Shown piece by piece: positions 18,197 to 27,515 of a stretch of DNA of 64,000 bases. A model generated the notes under the pieces. It worked only from the letters and a program-made list of their open reading frames with translations. It made no database searches and had not been told where the DNA came from. Each line of letters opens with the position of its first letter. Position 1 is the stretch's first letter. Origin of the DNA: Candidatus Edwardsbacteria bacterium (GTDB lineage Bacteria > Edwardsbacteria > AC1 > EtOH8); NCBI GenBank assembly GCA_031082425.1, contig JAVHLB010000004.1, positions 62,001 through 126,000 on the forward strand, written 5' to 3'. The position numbers and the translations under genes were made by a program.

Positions 18197-18225
18197 ATAA
18201 TACATTTAGATAACATTCATGTCAA
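18197..18225 (-). promoter_or_regulatory. near-consensus sigma70 promoter for the beta-barrel/lipoprotein operon
   Basis: On the minus strand TTGACA (18225-18220) is followed after 17 bases by TATTAT (18202-18197), about 120 bases before the ATG at 18078. Confidence 0.75.
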
Positions 18226-18244
18226 GCATTAATTTATAAAATTA

Positions 18245-18272
18245 TTGACTATTTTTACCCAGATGGTATAAT
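18245..18272 (+). promoter_or_regulatory. sigma70 promoter for the transglutaminase/ABC operon
   Basis: TTGACT at 18245-18250 and a perfect TATAAT at 18267-18272, 16 bases apart, lie about 30 bases before the start codon at 18303. It is divergent from the promoter at 18197-18225 with only 20 bases between the -35 boxes. Confidence 0.75.
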
Positions 18273-18302
18273 AATAAGACAAATTGATAATTTTTTAGGT
18301 TT

Positions 18303-19757
18303 ATGAAAAAGACTCTGCCCTTGATGATATTCGGATTCCTGTGGATCGTATCCCTGGGATGGTTCGGATATCAAAAAGCCGGCTGCCAGAAACCGATCTC
18401 CACCCTGCAGGGCGATACCACCGCCTACAAGGAGATCTGGCACGGCATCTATTTCTCCGGGCAAAAGGCCGGCTACTCGGTGACCGTCACCCAAAGGCTG
18501 GATGACGGAGGACGCCAGGTCAGCAACCGGGCTTTTTTAAGGATCAGCATGATGGACACCCCCCAGCAGATCAAGACCGCCACCAGCTACCAGCTGGACC
18601 GGAATTATTTCCTGCAGGACTTCGCTTTTGTGATGGAGGGAGCCGCCGAGATCAATGTCCACGGCCGGGTGAACGGCAAACAATTGGACATTGATGTGGC
18701 CACCGGCGGACAGAACCAGCGGCAGACCATCAAATTAGACGGGCCGGTATACCTGCCGGATGCCATCGAGCCGATGATCGCCAATAAAAGCATAAAAAAA
18801 GGCAGTAAATATAATTTCTCCACCTTCGACCCCACCTCCCTGTCGCTCCAGCCGGCGGTGATCGAGGTTCAGGCCCAGGAGAGCCTTAGGATCGATGACC
18901 AATCACACTGGGCCACCAAATTGAGCCTAGAGATGGCCGGCACCACCAGCACCATCTGGGTGGACTCGGCGGGAAATACCATTAAAGAGAACGGGCCGCT
19001 GGGCATAACCCTGGTCCGGGAGACCAAGGAATCAGCCCTGCAGATCCCGGCTGATGACACCGGGATAGACCTGCTGACCCAGCTTTCGGTCCCGGTCACT
19101 GGGATGGCTTTGGACAAACCCCGGGATATTGAGTATCTTAAGATCAAAATATCCGGCCTGGATATAAGCCGGATGGATATTGCCGGAGGTCGGCAACAGA
19201 TTCTGGATATCAAAGAGCAGATAGTTTCCATATCAGAATTGAGAGGCAATATACTGGACGCTGTTCGGCCCGACAGTTTAAAAAAATATCTGGAGCCCAC
19301 CGCCCTGATCCAATCGGACGATAACCGGATCAAAGGTACTGCCAAAATGATAATCGGCAAAACCCAGGGAAGCTGGGAAAAGGCCCTGGCCATCAGCCAA
19401 TGGATCAACCAGAACCTGGTCAAACAGATGACCGTCAGCCTGCCCTCGGCGGTGGAGGTGCTGTCGTCCCGGCGGGGGGATTGTAACGAGCACGCCACCC
19501 TGTTCGCCGCCCTGGCCCGGGCCTCTGGCATCCCGACCAAGCTGTGCCTGGGCGTGGTCTATATGGACGGGCGGTTCTATTACCATGCCTGGAATGCCGT
19601 GTACTGCGGCAACAAATGGATAGAGCTGGACCCCACCTTCGGCCTTAACCCGGCCGATGCCGCCCGGCTGCGGATCATCGAGGGCGACCTGTCCCAGCAG
19701 AACCGCCTGCTGCCGGCTTTGGGGAATTTGAAAATAGAGATATTGGAGTCCCGATGA
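18303..19757 (+). CDS. exported transglutaminase-like domain protein
   Basis: A 484-residue protein with an N-terminal hydrophobic helix (MKKTLPLMIFGFLWIVSLGWFG), a beta-rich region of about 330 residues of unknown fold, and a C-terminal transglutaminase core. The Cys-His-Asp triad is intact: C394 in RRGDCNEH, H428 in YYHAWNAV and D443 in IELDPTFG. Most bacterial members of this fold are proteases or peptide-modifying enzymes rather than cross-linkers. Its stop overlaps the ABC ATPase start by four bases (ATGA), so it belongs to the exporter operon and may act on the exported substrate or on an envelope protein. Activity is inferred. Confidence 0.85.
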   Translation: MKKTLPLMIFGFLWIVSLGWFGYQKAGCQKPISTLQGDTTAYKEIWHGIYFSGQKAGYSVTVTQRLDDGGRQVSNRAFLRISMMDTPQQIKTATSYQLDRNYFLQDFAFVMEGAAEINVHGRVNGKQLDIDVATGGQNQRQTIKLDGPVYLPDAIEPMIANKSIKKGSKYNFSTFDPTSLSLQPAVIEVQAQESLRIDDQSHWATKLSLEMAGTTSTIWVDSAGNTIKENGPLGITLVRETKESALQIPADDTGIDLLTQLSVPVTGMALDKPRDIEYLKIKISGLDISRMDIAGGRQQILDIKEQIVSISELRGNILDAVRPDSLKKYLEPTALIQSDDNRIKGTAKMIIGKTQGSWEKALAISQWINQNLVKQMTVSLPSAVEVLSSRRGDCNEHATLFAALARASGIPTKLCLGVVYMDGRFYYHAWNAVYCGNKWIELDPTFGLNPADAARLRIIEGDLSQQNRLLPALGNLKIEILESR

Positions 19758-20482
19758 CCGCCGGGATAGAATTGATCCGGGCCGTCAAAAGATTCGGAAA
19801 CAAGACCGCGGTGGACGGCCTCAGCATCAGCGTGGCGCCGGGGGAGATCTTCGGGCTTTTGGGCCCCAACGGGGCCGGCAAAACCACATCCCTGAAGATG
19901 CTGGCCGGGCTGATGAGACCCGACCAGGGCGGCGCCGCCATCTGCGGGATGGACATCCAACGGGAGCCTGAGAAGGCCAAGATGCAGCTGGGCTACATCC
20001 CCGATGATCCATTCATCTACGAACTGCTGACCGGCCGGGAGTTTTTAAGGCTGGTGGCCCACATCTACCAGATCCCGAAAGGTGATATCGAGCCCCGAAT
20101 AAACCTCCTGGCCGAGGAGCTGGACGCCCCGGCCTGGCTGGACCAGCGCACCGAGGGCTATTCCCACGGCATGCGCCAGAAGGTGGTCATCGCCGCGGCC
20201 ATGCTGCACGACCCCCTGGTCTATCTGATAGACGAGCCGATGGTGGGCCTGGACCCGGCCAGCATGATCACGGTGCGCAATATCTTCAAACGGGAGGCCG
20301 CCAGGGGCAAGGCCCTGCTGATCTCCACCCACACCCTGTCGCTGGCCGAGGCGGTCTGCCACCGGATCGGGATCATCGCCCAGGGCAGGCTGGTGGCCCT
20401 GGGGACCCTGGACGAACTGCGGGAGCTCTCCCAGAAGAAGCACCAGGGCCTGGAGGATCTTTACCTGGAATTCACGGCATAA
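19754..20482 (+). CDS. ABC exporter ATP-binding protein
   Basis: A 242-residue ABC ATPase of the CcmA/drug-exporter class. Walker A GPNGAGKTT is at 37-45, the ABC signature is the variant YSHGMRQK near 136-143, and Walker B with catalytic glutamate is VYLIDE at 156-161 followed by PMVGLDP; the switch histidine is in STHTLS. No membrane domain is fused, so it must pair with a permease: the 554-residue ABC-2-type protein at 22650 in the same operon is the obvious partner. It overlaps the upstream transglutaminase gene by four bases. Confidence 0.93.
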   Translation: MTAGIELIRAVKRFGNKTAVDGLSISVAPGEIFGLLGPNGAGKTTSLKMLAGLMRPDQGGAAICGMDIQREPEKAKMQLGYIPDDPFIYELLTGREFLRLVAHIYQIPKGDIEPRINLLAEELDAPAWLDQRTEGYSHGMRQKVVIAAAMLHDPLVYLIDEPMVGLDPASMITVRNIFKREAARGKALLISTHTLSLAEAVCHRIGIIAQGRLVALGTLDELRELSQKKHQGLEDLYLEFTA

Positions 20483-20506
20483 AATTATATTTTTGGATAT
20501 TAATTT

Positions 20507-20848
20507 ATGTCATATTGGCTATCAACAAAAGACAGGGATGGATCAAAACGTATAGTTTTGTTTGATATCCCTCCTTTCATTCTGGTCATTTGTACGGGAA
20601 TATTCGCAGCCATAACGATACCCAATATCTTTGTCCATCCCAAAGGTTCTTTCATTATCATTTGGACAGTGCTAATTACCGGACTCATCCTGTTTATAAT
20701 CACTAAAATCACAGTTTTCAAAAAAGGTCTCTTGATGTCTTTTGGTACTAAAGCTATGACCCCTTTTTATCGCAAGTTATATTATATAGGCTATACATTG
20801 ATTGTTTTGGGGTGTTTGGCGTTGCTTTTATATATTAAATTTGCGTAA
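20507..20848 (+). CDS. small three-helix membrane protein, unknown
   Basis: A 113-residue hydrophobic protein with helices near 24-42, 50-67 and 92-111. I do not recognise a family. It is more AT-rich than the neighbouring exporter genes and has no clear ribosome binding site, and it is followed by a degenerate intergenic repeat, so it may be a recent insertion into the exporter operon rather than a functional part of it. Confidence 0.55.
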   Translation: MSYWLSTKDRDGSKRIVLFDIPPFILVICTGIFAAITIPNIFVHPKGSFIIIWTVLITGLILFIITKITVFKKGLLMSFGTKAMTPFYRKLYYIGYTLIVLGCLALLLYIKFA

Positions 20849-20855
20849 CATTTAT

Positions 20856-20944
20856 CTGTCATTCCCGCATAGGCGGGAATCCAGCAAAAATATGGATCCC
20901 TGCCGGAGTTTACACTGGATTAAATGAAGCGTAGGAATGACAAG
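20856..20944. repeat. MITE/REP-like dispersed repeat, copy 1
   Basis: An element of about 89 bases bounded by TGTCATTCC and its complement GGAATGACA, with an internal CCCGCATAGGCGGG palindrome and the phrase TGGATCCCTGC. Related copies lie at 24546-24597 and 55051-55116. The remaining gap to 21069 contains only a further partial copy (about 20975-21012, ending AGAATGACGG). Confidence 0.7.
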
Positions 20945-21069
20945 CCTGATTCTTAATTATCAAAAGATTCTTCGGCTTGTCAGGCAAGTAGACAGACTCA
21001 GAATGACGGAAGGGTTAATCAAAGCCCGTACCCCCAATATCTAACATCTAAAACCTATTATCTATTAAG

Positions 21070-22653
21070 ATGGCTCTTGAAGGCAACATATCGGAATTCA
21101 GCCTGCCGGAGATACTGCAGCTGCTGTCCAGCCAGCGCAAGACCGGCGTGCTGCAGCTGGAGCAGGAGGGCGACAGCGCCGCCTTCGATTTCGAGGAAGG
21201 GAAGATCACCGGCGGTTTCTACCGCCGGAAGGACCGCCAGGAATTCCTGGGCGGCTACCTGTTCAAGACCGGGCTGATCACCGAGAGCGCCCTGGCCCAG
21301 GCCGAGGCCCAGCAGGAACGGCTGAACATCCCCCTGGAGGAGGTGCTGATCGAGAAGGGTTTCATCTCGGAGGAGGATTTCACCGAGGTCATCCGCTTCA
21401 AGATCCAGGAGATCATGGACGAGGTCTTCATCTGGGTGGAGGGGCATTATACCTTCGACCTGAAGACCCGGCTCTACACCCAGAGCAAGTACCCGGTCAG
21501 GCTGGACACCGACGGCTTTCTGCTGGAGGGCATGCGCCGGCTGGACGAATGGATGAGGATCCGGTTGCTGATCCCCTCCTCCGAGACCATGGTCCACCTC
21601 AAACCGGGATTCCGGCCCGAGGGGCTCAACCCAGAGCAGGAGAAGGTCCTGGAATTTCTGGGATCCCGGCATCTGGCGGCCGGCAAGCTGGTGGAGATCA
21701 GCGGCCTGGGCAAGTTCATCACCTGCCAGACCATCGTCGAGCTGGCCGAGATGGGCGCCATCAGCATCATTCAGACCAGGCCGGAGCAGGCCAAAACGGG
21801 GGTCCAGGGGTTCAACGCCGCCGCCCAGGCCAGCGTCATCAGTTTGATGCTGAAGCACCTGGGCTCGCTGATCCGGCGTTTGTCCGTCTATCCCTTCAAC
21901 AATCCCCGGGTGCTGTCGGCCCTGGAGGAATTCTTCTACCTGTTCAACGGCCTGGGGCTGGCCGAGGAGGGTCTGTCCATCGTTCCCGGCCTGGATGGCG
22001 CCAGGATCAACGGCCAGTTGATAGATCCCCGGCATGACCTGATAACCCAATTCGGCCTGTACTTGAACCAGCGCCGGATAGAAAAGCTGGAATTGCTACC
22101 CCAGCTGAAGAACGACGAACTGCGGACCTTCGCCTACCTGCTGGCCATGCCTTCCGACCTGGTGCAGATGCTGGACGGGCCAGCAGCGCTGATAAAAGGA
22201 CACCACCTGCCGCACATCCGGATCGAGCATTCCCGGCAGCGCCTGGAGCCACTGATGCAGAACGAGCGGGTCTTCGTGATCCCCAGCCGCTTCATGGAGC
22301 TGCTGGACGACCAGGATAACGAGGCTATCAGGCAGAAGGACAGCCGGCATCTGTTCGAAAGCCTCAAGCAGGTGATACAATTCCCGGCTCCGCCCCTGGC
22401 CCCGGAGGACAGCCTCAAACTGGAGGAGGCCGAGAACTCCGCCGAGAAGGCCTTTGGGGTTTACAGCCGCGGGGGCCGGGAGAAGTACATCGAGAAGACC
22501 GTCCAGGTGCTGATGCGCCTGCCGCCCGCCGCCCGTCTGGCCTTCCTGAAGCGCAAGGTCAACGATGTCCGCTGGCTGTTCCAGCTGGACAACGTGACGG
22601 CCATCTCCCGGGACCAGTTCGACCGCATCTTTGCCGGCTCGAAAAAAAAATGA
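21070..22653 (+). CDS. DUF4388 (PatA N-terminal-like) domain protein
   Basis: A 527-residue cytoplasmic protein. Residues 1-160 match the DUF4388/PatA-N pattern (GNISEFSLPEILQLLSSQRKTG, LQLEQEGDSAAFDFEEGKI, LGGYLFKTGLITE), common in signalling proteins of deltaproteobacteria and relatives; an MshEN-like insertion around 75-110 (LEEVLIEKGFISEEDF) is visible. The rest is helical with no recognised domain. Its stop overlaps the permease start by four bases, tying it to the exporter. A regulatory or scaffolding role for the exporter is inferred from that coupling only. Confidence 0.8.
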   Translation: MALEGNISEFSLPEILQLLSSQRKTGVLQLEQEGDSAAFDFEEGKITGGFYRRKDRQEFLGGYLFKTGLITESALAQAEAQQERLNIPLEEVLIEKGFISEEDFTEVIRFKIQEIMDEVFIWVEGHYTFDLKTRLYTQSKYPVRLDTDGFLLEGMRRLDEWMRIRLLIPSSETMVHLKPGFRPEGLNPEQEKVLEFLGSRHLAAGKLVEISGLGKFITCQTIVELAEMGAISIIQTRPEQAKTGVQGFNAAAQASVISLMLKHLGSLIRRLSVYPFNNPRVLSALEEFFYLFNGLGLAEEGLSIVPGLDGARINGQLIDPRHDLITQFGLYLNQRRIEKLELLPQLKNDELRTFAYLLAMPSDLVQMLDGPAALIKGHHLPHIRIEHSRQRLEPLMQNERVFVIPSRFMELLDDQDNEAIRQKDSRHLFESLKQVIQFPAPPLAPEDSLKLEEAENSAEKAFGVYSRGGREKYIEKTVQVLMRLPPAARLAFLKRKVNDVRWLFQLDNVTAISRDQFDRIFAGSKKK

Positions 22654-24314
22654 ACCTGCCGCTCTACATCAGCCGGCAGAATCTTAGGGGCTCCTTCAGG
22701 AAACTGCTGGAGCCCCGGCCGGGAAAGTTGCTCCAACTGGCCTCCTATCTCTTCGCTTTGACCCTGTTCCTGGCCGGCGGCTACCTGCTGTTCCACCGGC
22801 TGTTCGCCTACCTGCTGGCATTGGAGGCCATCGGGCGGTCCCTGCTGTTCCGCCTGCTGTCCTCGTCTTTTTTGACCTTCTTCATCATGCTTTTTTTAAG
22901 CAATCTGATCACCTCGCTGTCCACCCTGTTCCGCTCCCGGGAGGTGGATTTTCTGCTGTCCACCCCCCTGCCCCCAAAAGCGCTTTTTGAGTACAGCTTT
23001 TTCAAGACCTTCTTCTACAGCTCCTGGGCCACCTTGATCCTGGGACTTCCGCTGACCGTGGCCCTGCTGGTGACCCTTAAAGCCGGCCTCTGGGGCATCC
23101 TACTGGGCCTGGCCCTGCTGCCGCCTTTTGTGGCCATCCCGGCCGCCCTGGCGGTCTCGCTGCTGCTGGTGGCAGTAAGGGTCTTCCCCAGATTGAGCCT
23201 GCGGCATCTGCTGGCCGGCCTGCTGGCCTTCCTGGCCCTGGCCTCCTGGACCTTCTTCGCCTTTGCCCGGCCCCAGGGGCTGTCCATCTCCCAGATAAAC
23301 ACCATGCCCGAACTGGAGAGTTATATGTCGTCCCTGGCGGTGGTCAATTCCCCGCTGCTGCCCAGCACCTGGATCACCGAGGGACTGATGGCCGGAGTGG
23401 GGGGCGGCATCTCCACGGCCCTGGGCCGGCTGTGGCTGCTGGCCATCACCGCCCTGTTTTTGACCTCGCTGTGCCATTACCTGAGCCAAAGGTTCTATCT
23501 GAACAGCCTGACGGCCCGGGTGACCGGCTCCCCGATGGAGGTCTACGGCTCCAACCGCCGGCTGACCTCCTGGTGGGCCCGAAAATTCCCCATCGCCGCC
23601 AAGGACAGCCTGCTGTTCCTGCGCGACCCCACCCAGTGGGCCCAGGGCCTGATCTTCATCTCCCTGCTGGTGATCTACCTGGGCAGCCTGCGCCGCTATC
23701 CCATGTTCTTCACCTTTCCCATGTGGAAGGTGGTGATCACCTTCATCAATTTCGCCTTTGCCGGGTATATCCTGGCCACCCTCTCGGTGCGTTTCGTCTT
23801 CCCGGTGATCAGCCTGGAGGGACCCACCCTGTGGTTCATCAAATCCTCCCCCATAAAAGGATACAGATTGTTCGCCGAGAAGGCCTTCGTCAGCATCATC
23901 GTGGCCCTGGTGTTGACCGAGACCTTGAGTTTGATATCCAACCAATTGCTGCACACCATGCCGGGCTTGAAGGTGATCAGCCATATCAGCCTGGGACTGA
24001 TGTGCCTGGTGCTGACCAGTCTGACCATCGGGCTGGGGGCGATGATACCGGATTTCAAGGAGCGCAACCCCAGCAAGATCGCCTCCGGGCTGGGCGGCCT
24101 GCTGGCGGCCCTGGCGGGCCTGGCCTATGTGGCCCTGTCCATTGTGGTGTTGGCCTGGCCGGCCTATTTATATGCCATGAACCAATGGAGAAGCCGGGTG
24201 AACTACGGCCAGGCGCTGGTGATATCCTTCGGGATATTTCTTTTGTTGTCGGGCATCGCCATGTATCTGCCGCTGAAGTTCGGGCTGAAGAGGATAAAAG
24301 AGATGCAGGTATAA
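22650..24314 (+). CDS. ABC-2-type exporter permease
   Basis: A 554-residue polytopic membrane protein with roughly twelve hydrophobic segments and no soluble domain beyond a short N-terminus. The repeated SREVDFLLSTPLPPKALF loop resembles the coupling region of large ABC-2-type permeases (subfamily with two six-helix halves). It closes the operon that carries the ABC ATPase at 19754. Substrate unknown; the linked transglutaminase suggests a peptide or cell-envelope component. Translationally coupled to the DUF4388 gene (ATGA overlap), and followed by a strong terminator. Confidence 0.88.
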   Translation: MNLPLYISRQNLRGSFRKLLEPRPGKLLQLASYLFALTLFLAGGYLLFHRLFAYLLALEAIGRSLLFRLLSSSFLTFFIMLFLSNLITSLSTLFRSREVDFLLSTPLPPKALFEYSFFKTFFYSSWATLILGLPLTVALLVTLKAGLWGILLGLALLPPFVAIPAALAVSLLLVAVRVFPRLSLRHLLAGLLAFLALASWTFFAFARPQGLSISQINTMPELESYMSSLAVVNSPLLPSTWITEGLMAGVGGGISTALGRLWLLAITALFLTSLCHYLSQRFYLNSLTARVTGSPMEVYGSNRRLTSWWARKFPIAAKDSLLFLRDPTQWAQGLIFISLLVIYLGSLRRYPMFFTFPMWKVVITFINFAFAGYILATLSVRFVFPVISLEGPTLWFIKSSPIKGYRLFAEKAFVSIIVALVLTETLSLISNQLLHTMPGLKVISHISLGLMCLVLTSLTIGLGAMIPDFKERNPSKIASGLGGLLAALAGLAYVALSIVVLAWPAYLYAMNQWRSRVNYGQALVISFGIFLLLSGIAMYLPLKFGLKRIKEMQV

Positions 24315-24328
24315 TATATTTGTAAAAC

Positions 24329-24360
24329 AAAAGCGGCTGGAGGAAACTCCAGCCGCTTTT
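24329..24360 (+). terminator. terminator of the transglutaminase/ABC operon
   Basis: A 14-base perfect stem AAAAGCGGCTGGAG / CTCCAGCCGCTTTT with a GAAA tetraloop, 14 bases after the permease stop. Confidence 0.9.
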
Positions 24361-24363
24361 CAA

Positions 24364-24781
24364 TTTATCCCCCGTCTCCTTTATGGGGTCCCCGCCGGGG
24401 GCGACCAATCCTGCCTGGCAGGCAGTTAGGGGCACGATGCATCGTGTCCCTACAGTAATTTGCCAACCTTAGATGTTTCTCTTGCAATGATTATTTGCCA
24501 GAATAAAATTCTCTGTGTTCTTTGTGCGCTTTGTGGTAATAAATCCTGGATTCCCATTGGAATTTATCCCGCACTTGATGCGGGACGGGAATGACACGTT
24601 GGGATGACAACCGGGTCAGGGCGAACGGCCGTTCGCCCTGACTACAAATTGGGAAACGGTTCTGGATCCCCAACCCTACCCTTCCCTCCCCTCGAGGGGA
24701 GGGTTAGGGAGGGGTCAAATAAAACCCCCTTCCCGCATCGGGAAGGGGCAGGGGTTAGGTCGCCCCGTCAGGGGCGGTCTC
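24364..24781. repeat. gene-free gap filled with degenerate intergenic repeats
   Basis: No gene fits here. It holds a GGGCACGATGCATCGTGTCCC palindrome near 24431-24451, a fragment of the 'ctttgtgcgctttgtgg' type near 24508-24540, copy 2 (reverse orientation) of the TGTCATTCC element at 24546-24597, the palindrome CAGGGCGAACGGCCGTTCGCCCTG near 24616-24639, and two GC-rich inverted repeats around CCCCTCGAGGGG (about 24690) and CCTTCCCGCATCGGGAAGG (about 24729). Confidence 0.6.
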
Positions 24782-26101
24782 TTATTTCCCCGCTATATTC
24801 ACATCCTTGAACATCACTGCCGGGGTGACAAAACTCCCCCGCGACACCACCATCTCCTGGTCATCGGACAGCTCCACCACCTGGTCCTTGAGCATCTCAT
24901 AGACATTGCCCGAGATCATCACGTCCTTCACCCGGCCGGCGATCTTCCCGTTCTCTATCTTGTAGCCCAAAGCGATATTGGCCGAAAAATCCCCCGCCAG
25001 CAGGTTGCTCTGCCCGGCCCCCAGAAAATCGTAGACGATGATGCCGGACTTGATGTCCTTTATCATCCCGGCCAGTTTGGCTGTTCCGGGCTTGATCACC
25101 AGATTGCTGACCCCCGGCGACGGCAGGCTGCTGAAATCGCGGCTGGCGTGGCCGGTGGATTTCTCTCCCAGGATCCCGGCGGTCTGCAGGTCGTAAATAA
25201 AGCCCTGGAGCACCCCTTGGTCGAACAGCTTCATTTTGGCGGTGCACACTCCCTCGTCGTCGTAGGGCGAGGAGCCCACGGCATATTCGTAGCCCGGGTC
25301 GTCGCTGATGGTGATCTTCTTGTTCAGAATATCCTGGCCGATCTTGCCGGTCAGGGGCGAGGCCTTCTTCTGCACCTGCTTGCCGTTGACCCCCATCCCG
25401 ATGGCCAGCCACAGCAGATAGGCGGCGTCGGTGGAGAATATCACCGGCATCTTTCCGGTGGCGACCGCCGCCGGCTTCTGGGCCTCCCTGTAGAGTTTGG
25501 CGATCTTGCCGGTTATTTTGGCGCCCTCCCGAGTCAATTGACAGCCGCTTCTCCCGTCGCCCACGTACAGCAGGCCGTTGGGGGTGACCGCCATCCCGGA
25601 GATGCTGTGGGAGAAACCGCTTTTCCGGTAGGAGACATCCAGCCCTTTGCTGTTGGCCAGGTAGACCTCGGTCAGGCCCTGGCGCAGGGTGACATCAAGT
25701 TTGAGTTTGGGGGCCTTTTGTTTGAGCGTTTCGATGTTCTTCTTCCCCTCGGCGATGGCTTGGTCGGAAGTATATTTCTCTAATTTTGGGTCGTATATCG
25801 CGGCCTTTCTGACCGAGCATTTACCGGGGAATTCAAAGAAGGCCTTTTGGCCGAAACCGGCGCTGGCCACGGCATTGTCCACCAGTTGGTCTAATTTCGA
25901 CAGATCGGTGGTGGAGGAGAAGCCTATCCGGCCGTCCTTGATCACCCGCAGGCCCAGCCCGGTGCTCTCCTTGTGTTCCACCGAATGCAGTTTCCCGGTC
26001 CTGAACTCCACCGGCATGGACTGTCCGTGAAAGGCTATCACCTCGGCCGACTGGACCCTGCTCCGGCACTTGGCCAATACTGTATCTATGATGTTCTTCA
26101 T
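24782..26101 (-). CDS. pmbA: PmbA/TldE, inactive-site partner of the TldD protease
   Basis: A 439-residue member of the TldD/PmbA (U62) family. It lacks the HExxxH zinc motif: the matching region reads LLWLAIGMGVNG. This fits PmbA/TldE, the non-catalytic half of the TldD-TldE heterodimer that trims unfolded peptides (E. coli: microcin B17 maturation and CcdA degradation). C-terminal features GVSNLVIKPG and IALGYKIENGKIAGRVKDVMISGNVYEML are characteristic. Its ATG directly abuts the tldD stop, so both subunits are made from one message. Confidence 0.93.
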   Translation of the reverse strand: MKNIIDTVLAKCRSRVQSAEVIAFHGQSMPVEFRTGKLHSVEHKESTGLGLRVIKDGRIGFSSTTDLSKLDQLVDNAVASAGFGQKAFFEFPGKCSVRKAAIYDPKLEKYTSDQAIAEGKKNIETLKQKAPKLKLDVTLRQGLTEVYLANSKGLDVSYRKSGFSHSISGMAVTPNGLLYVGDGRSGCQLTREGAKITGKIAKLYREAQKPAAVATGKMPVIFSTDAAYLLWLAIGMGVNGKQVQKKASPLTGKIGQDILNKKITISDDPGYEYAVGSSPYDDEGVCTAKMKLFDQGVLQGFIYDLQTAGILGEKSTGHASRDFSSLPSPGVSNLVIKPGTAKLAGMIKDIKSGIIVYDFLGAGQSNLLAGDFSANIALGYKIENGKIAGRVKDVMISGNVYEMLKDQVVELSDDQEMVVSRGSFVTPAVMFKDVNIAGK

Positions 26102-27463
26102 CTATTTGCCTCCGATCACTACGTCTTTTATTCTGATATGCGGTCCGCCGTCCGATACCGGCAGGGGCATCTGCCCGCCCTTGCCGCAGCCCCCCAGTCC
26201 GCCGTGCAGCTGCAGGTCGTTGCCGATGGCGTCGATGTTCTTGAGGGTGACAAAGACGTTGCCGGTCAGGATGACGTCCCGCACCATCGGGCCGATCTTG
26301 CCTTTTTTGATCCGGTAGGCCTTCATGGCCGAAAAGGTGAACATTTCGGTCTCGGTCATTCCCCCCAGGGCCGACACCACGTACAGCCCGTCCTCGATCT
26401 CACCGATCATTTGCTCGAACTTATAATTGCGCGGCTCTATGTAGGTGCAGCCCATCCGGACGATGGGTTTGAACTGGTAGCTGATGGCCCGTGAACTGCC
26501 GGTGGGCTTTTCGCCCATGATCCCGGCGGTCTCCCGGGAATGCAGCCGCCCCACTAAAAGACCGTCCTTCACCAGGTAATTCTTTCCCGATGGCACGCCC
26601 TCCTCGTCGTAGGCATAGAACCCTCTCTGGCCGACAATGGTGGCGTCGTCCAGGATGGTCAGATCGTTGTTGCCGAAGCGGGTGCCCAGCTTCATCAGCT
26701 TCTGCAGTTCCTTGTTCTGGTATATCTCGTCGGCCTCCGACAGGTGCCCGAAGGCCTCGTGGGCGAACACCCCGCACATGATGGGGTCTATCACCACGGT
26801 ATATTTTCCGGAGGAGACCTTTTCCGCCTTGACCAGCTCCCGGGCGTCGCGCACCGCCTGCTCGGCCTTATGCTCCTGGCCCAGGGCGGTGCTGTATCCC
26901 CTGGTGTCCCCCACCGAGGCATGGGCCCGCTGGACGTTGGCCCCCTCCTTGGCCACCGCGGCAAAGGCCGCCCCGCAGTAGATCCTTTCCTGGGTGATAT
27001 AGCTGCCCTCGCTGTTGGCGTAGGTCTGCTTTTTAAAGACATCCTCGTACCGGGTGTTGGAGCTGATGATGCCGGGCGAGTCCATGATCAGGCCGTTGTA
27101 CCGCTCGGTCAGCTCTTTTTTCTGGGCCAGCGATATTTTGCGGGGATCGTCCTTTAGGCTGACCCGGACATGGTCCCGAACCGGCTTGACCTTGGCCAGC
27201 TGGGACCGGCCCCTGCCCACCTGCCTGGCCGCCTGGCAGGCCTGGGCCACCTTATGGTCCAGCTGTTCCAGGGAATTGAACGAGGAGAATCCCCAGCCGC
27301 CCTTGTGCAGGGCCCGGACGTTGCCGCCGAAGGAGTTGTTTACCCCGATGTTCTCCAGCTCGCGGCCCACGTAGTTGACCGAGGTGACGGCCCTCTCCTC
27401 CAGCCGTATCTCCAGGTAATCCACCGCCCCCAGCCCCAGGGCCTTTTTGATCACATTCTCCAT
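26102..27463 (-). CDS. tldD: TldD metalloprotease subunit
   Basis: A 453-residue catalytic partner of PmbA. The zinc motif HEAFGH is at 235-240 within CGVFAHEAFGHLSEAD; a third ligand cysteine is expected in the RMGCTYIEPRNYKF region. GDTRGYSTALG, GVPSGKNYLVKDG and ETEMFTFSAMKAYRIKKGKIG are conserved blocks. It degrades unstructured peptides fed into the heterodimer cavity. Substrate here is unknown: no toxin-antitoxin or RiPP gene lies next to it. It is the first gene of the tldD-pmbA pair. Confidence 0.94.
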   Translation of the reverse strand: MENVIKKALGLGAVDYLEIRLEERAVTSVNYVGRELENIGVNNSFGGNVRALHKGGWGFSSFNSLEQLDHKVAQACQAARQVGRGRSQLAKVKPVRDHVRVSLKDDPRKISLAQKKELTERYNGLIMDSPGIISSNTRYEDVFKKQTYANSEGSYITQERIYCGAAFAAVAKEGANVQRAHASVGDTRGYSTALGQEHKAEQAVRDARELVKAEKVSSGKYTVVIDPIMCGVFAHEAFGHLSEADEIYQNKELQKLMKLGTRFGNNDLTILDDATIVGQRGFYAYDEEGVPSGKNYLVKDGLLVGRLHSRETAGIMGEKPTGSSRAISYQFKPIVRMGCTYIEPRNYKFEQMIGEIEDGLYVVSALGGMTETEMFTFSAMKAYRIKKGKIGPMVRDVILTGNVFVTLKNIDAIGNDLQLHGGLGGCGKGGQMPLPVSDGGPHIRIKDVVIGGK

Positions 27464-27515
27464 GAAGCTCCTTTTTCAGACACTTATATTTGAATTTTAA
27501 TTTTTACCATTTGTA

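Noticed and set aside
21058..22050. 330-codon frame on the minus strand opposite the DUF4388 gene
   Set aside because: Antisense to a gene with a recognised domain and translational coupling; the Gln/Asp/Leu-rich product has no family features.
24364..24781. Possible CRISPR-like or transposon array
   Set aside because: The palindromes differ in sequence and spacing, so there is no regular repeat-spacer unit, and no cas or transposase gene is near.
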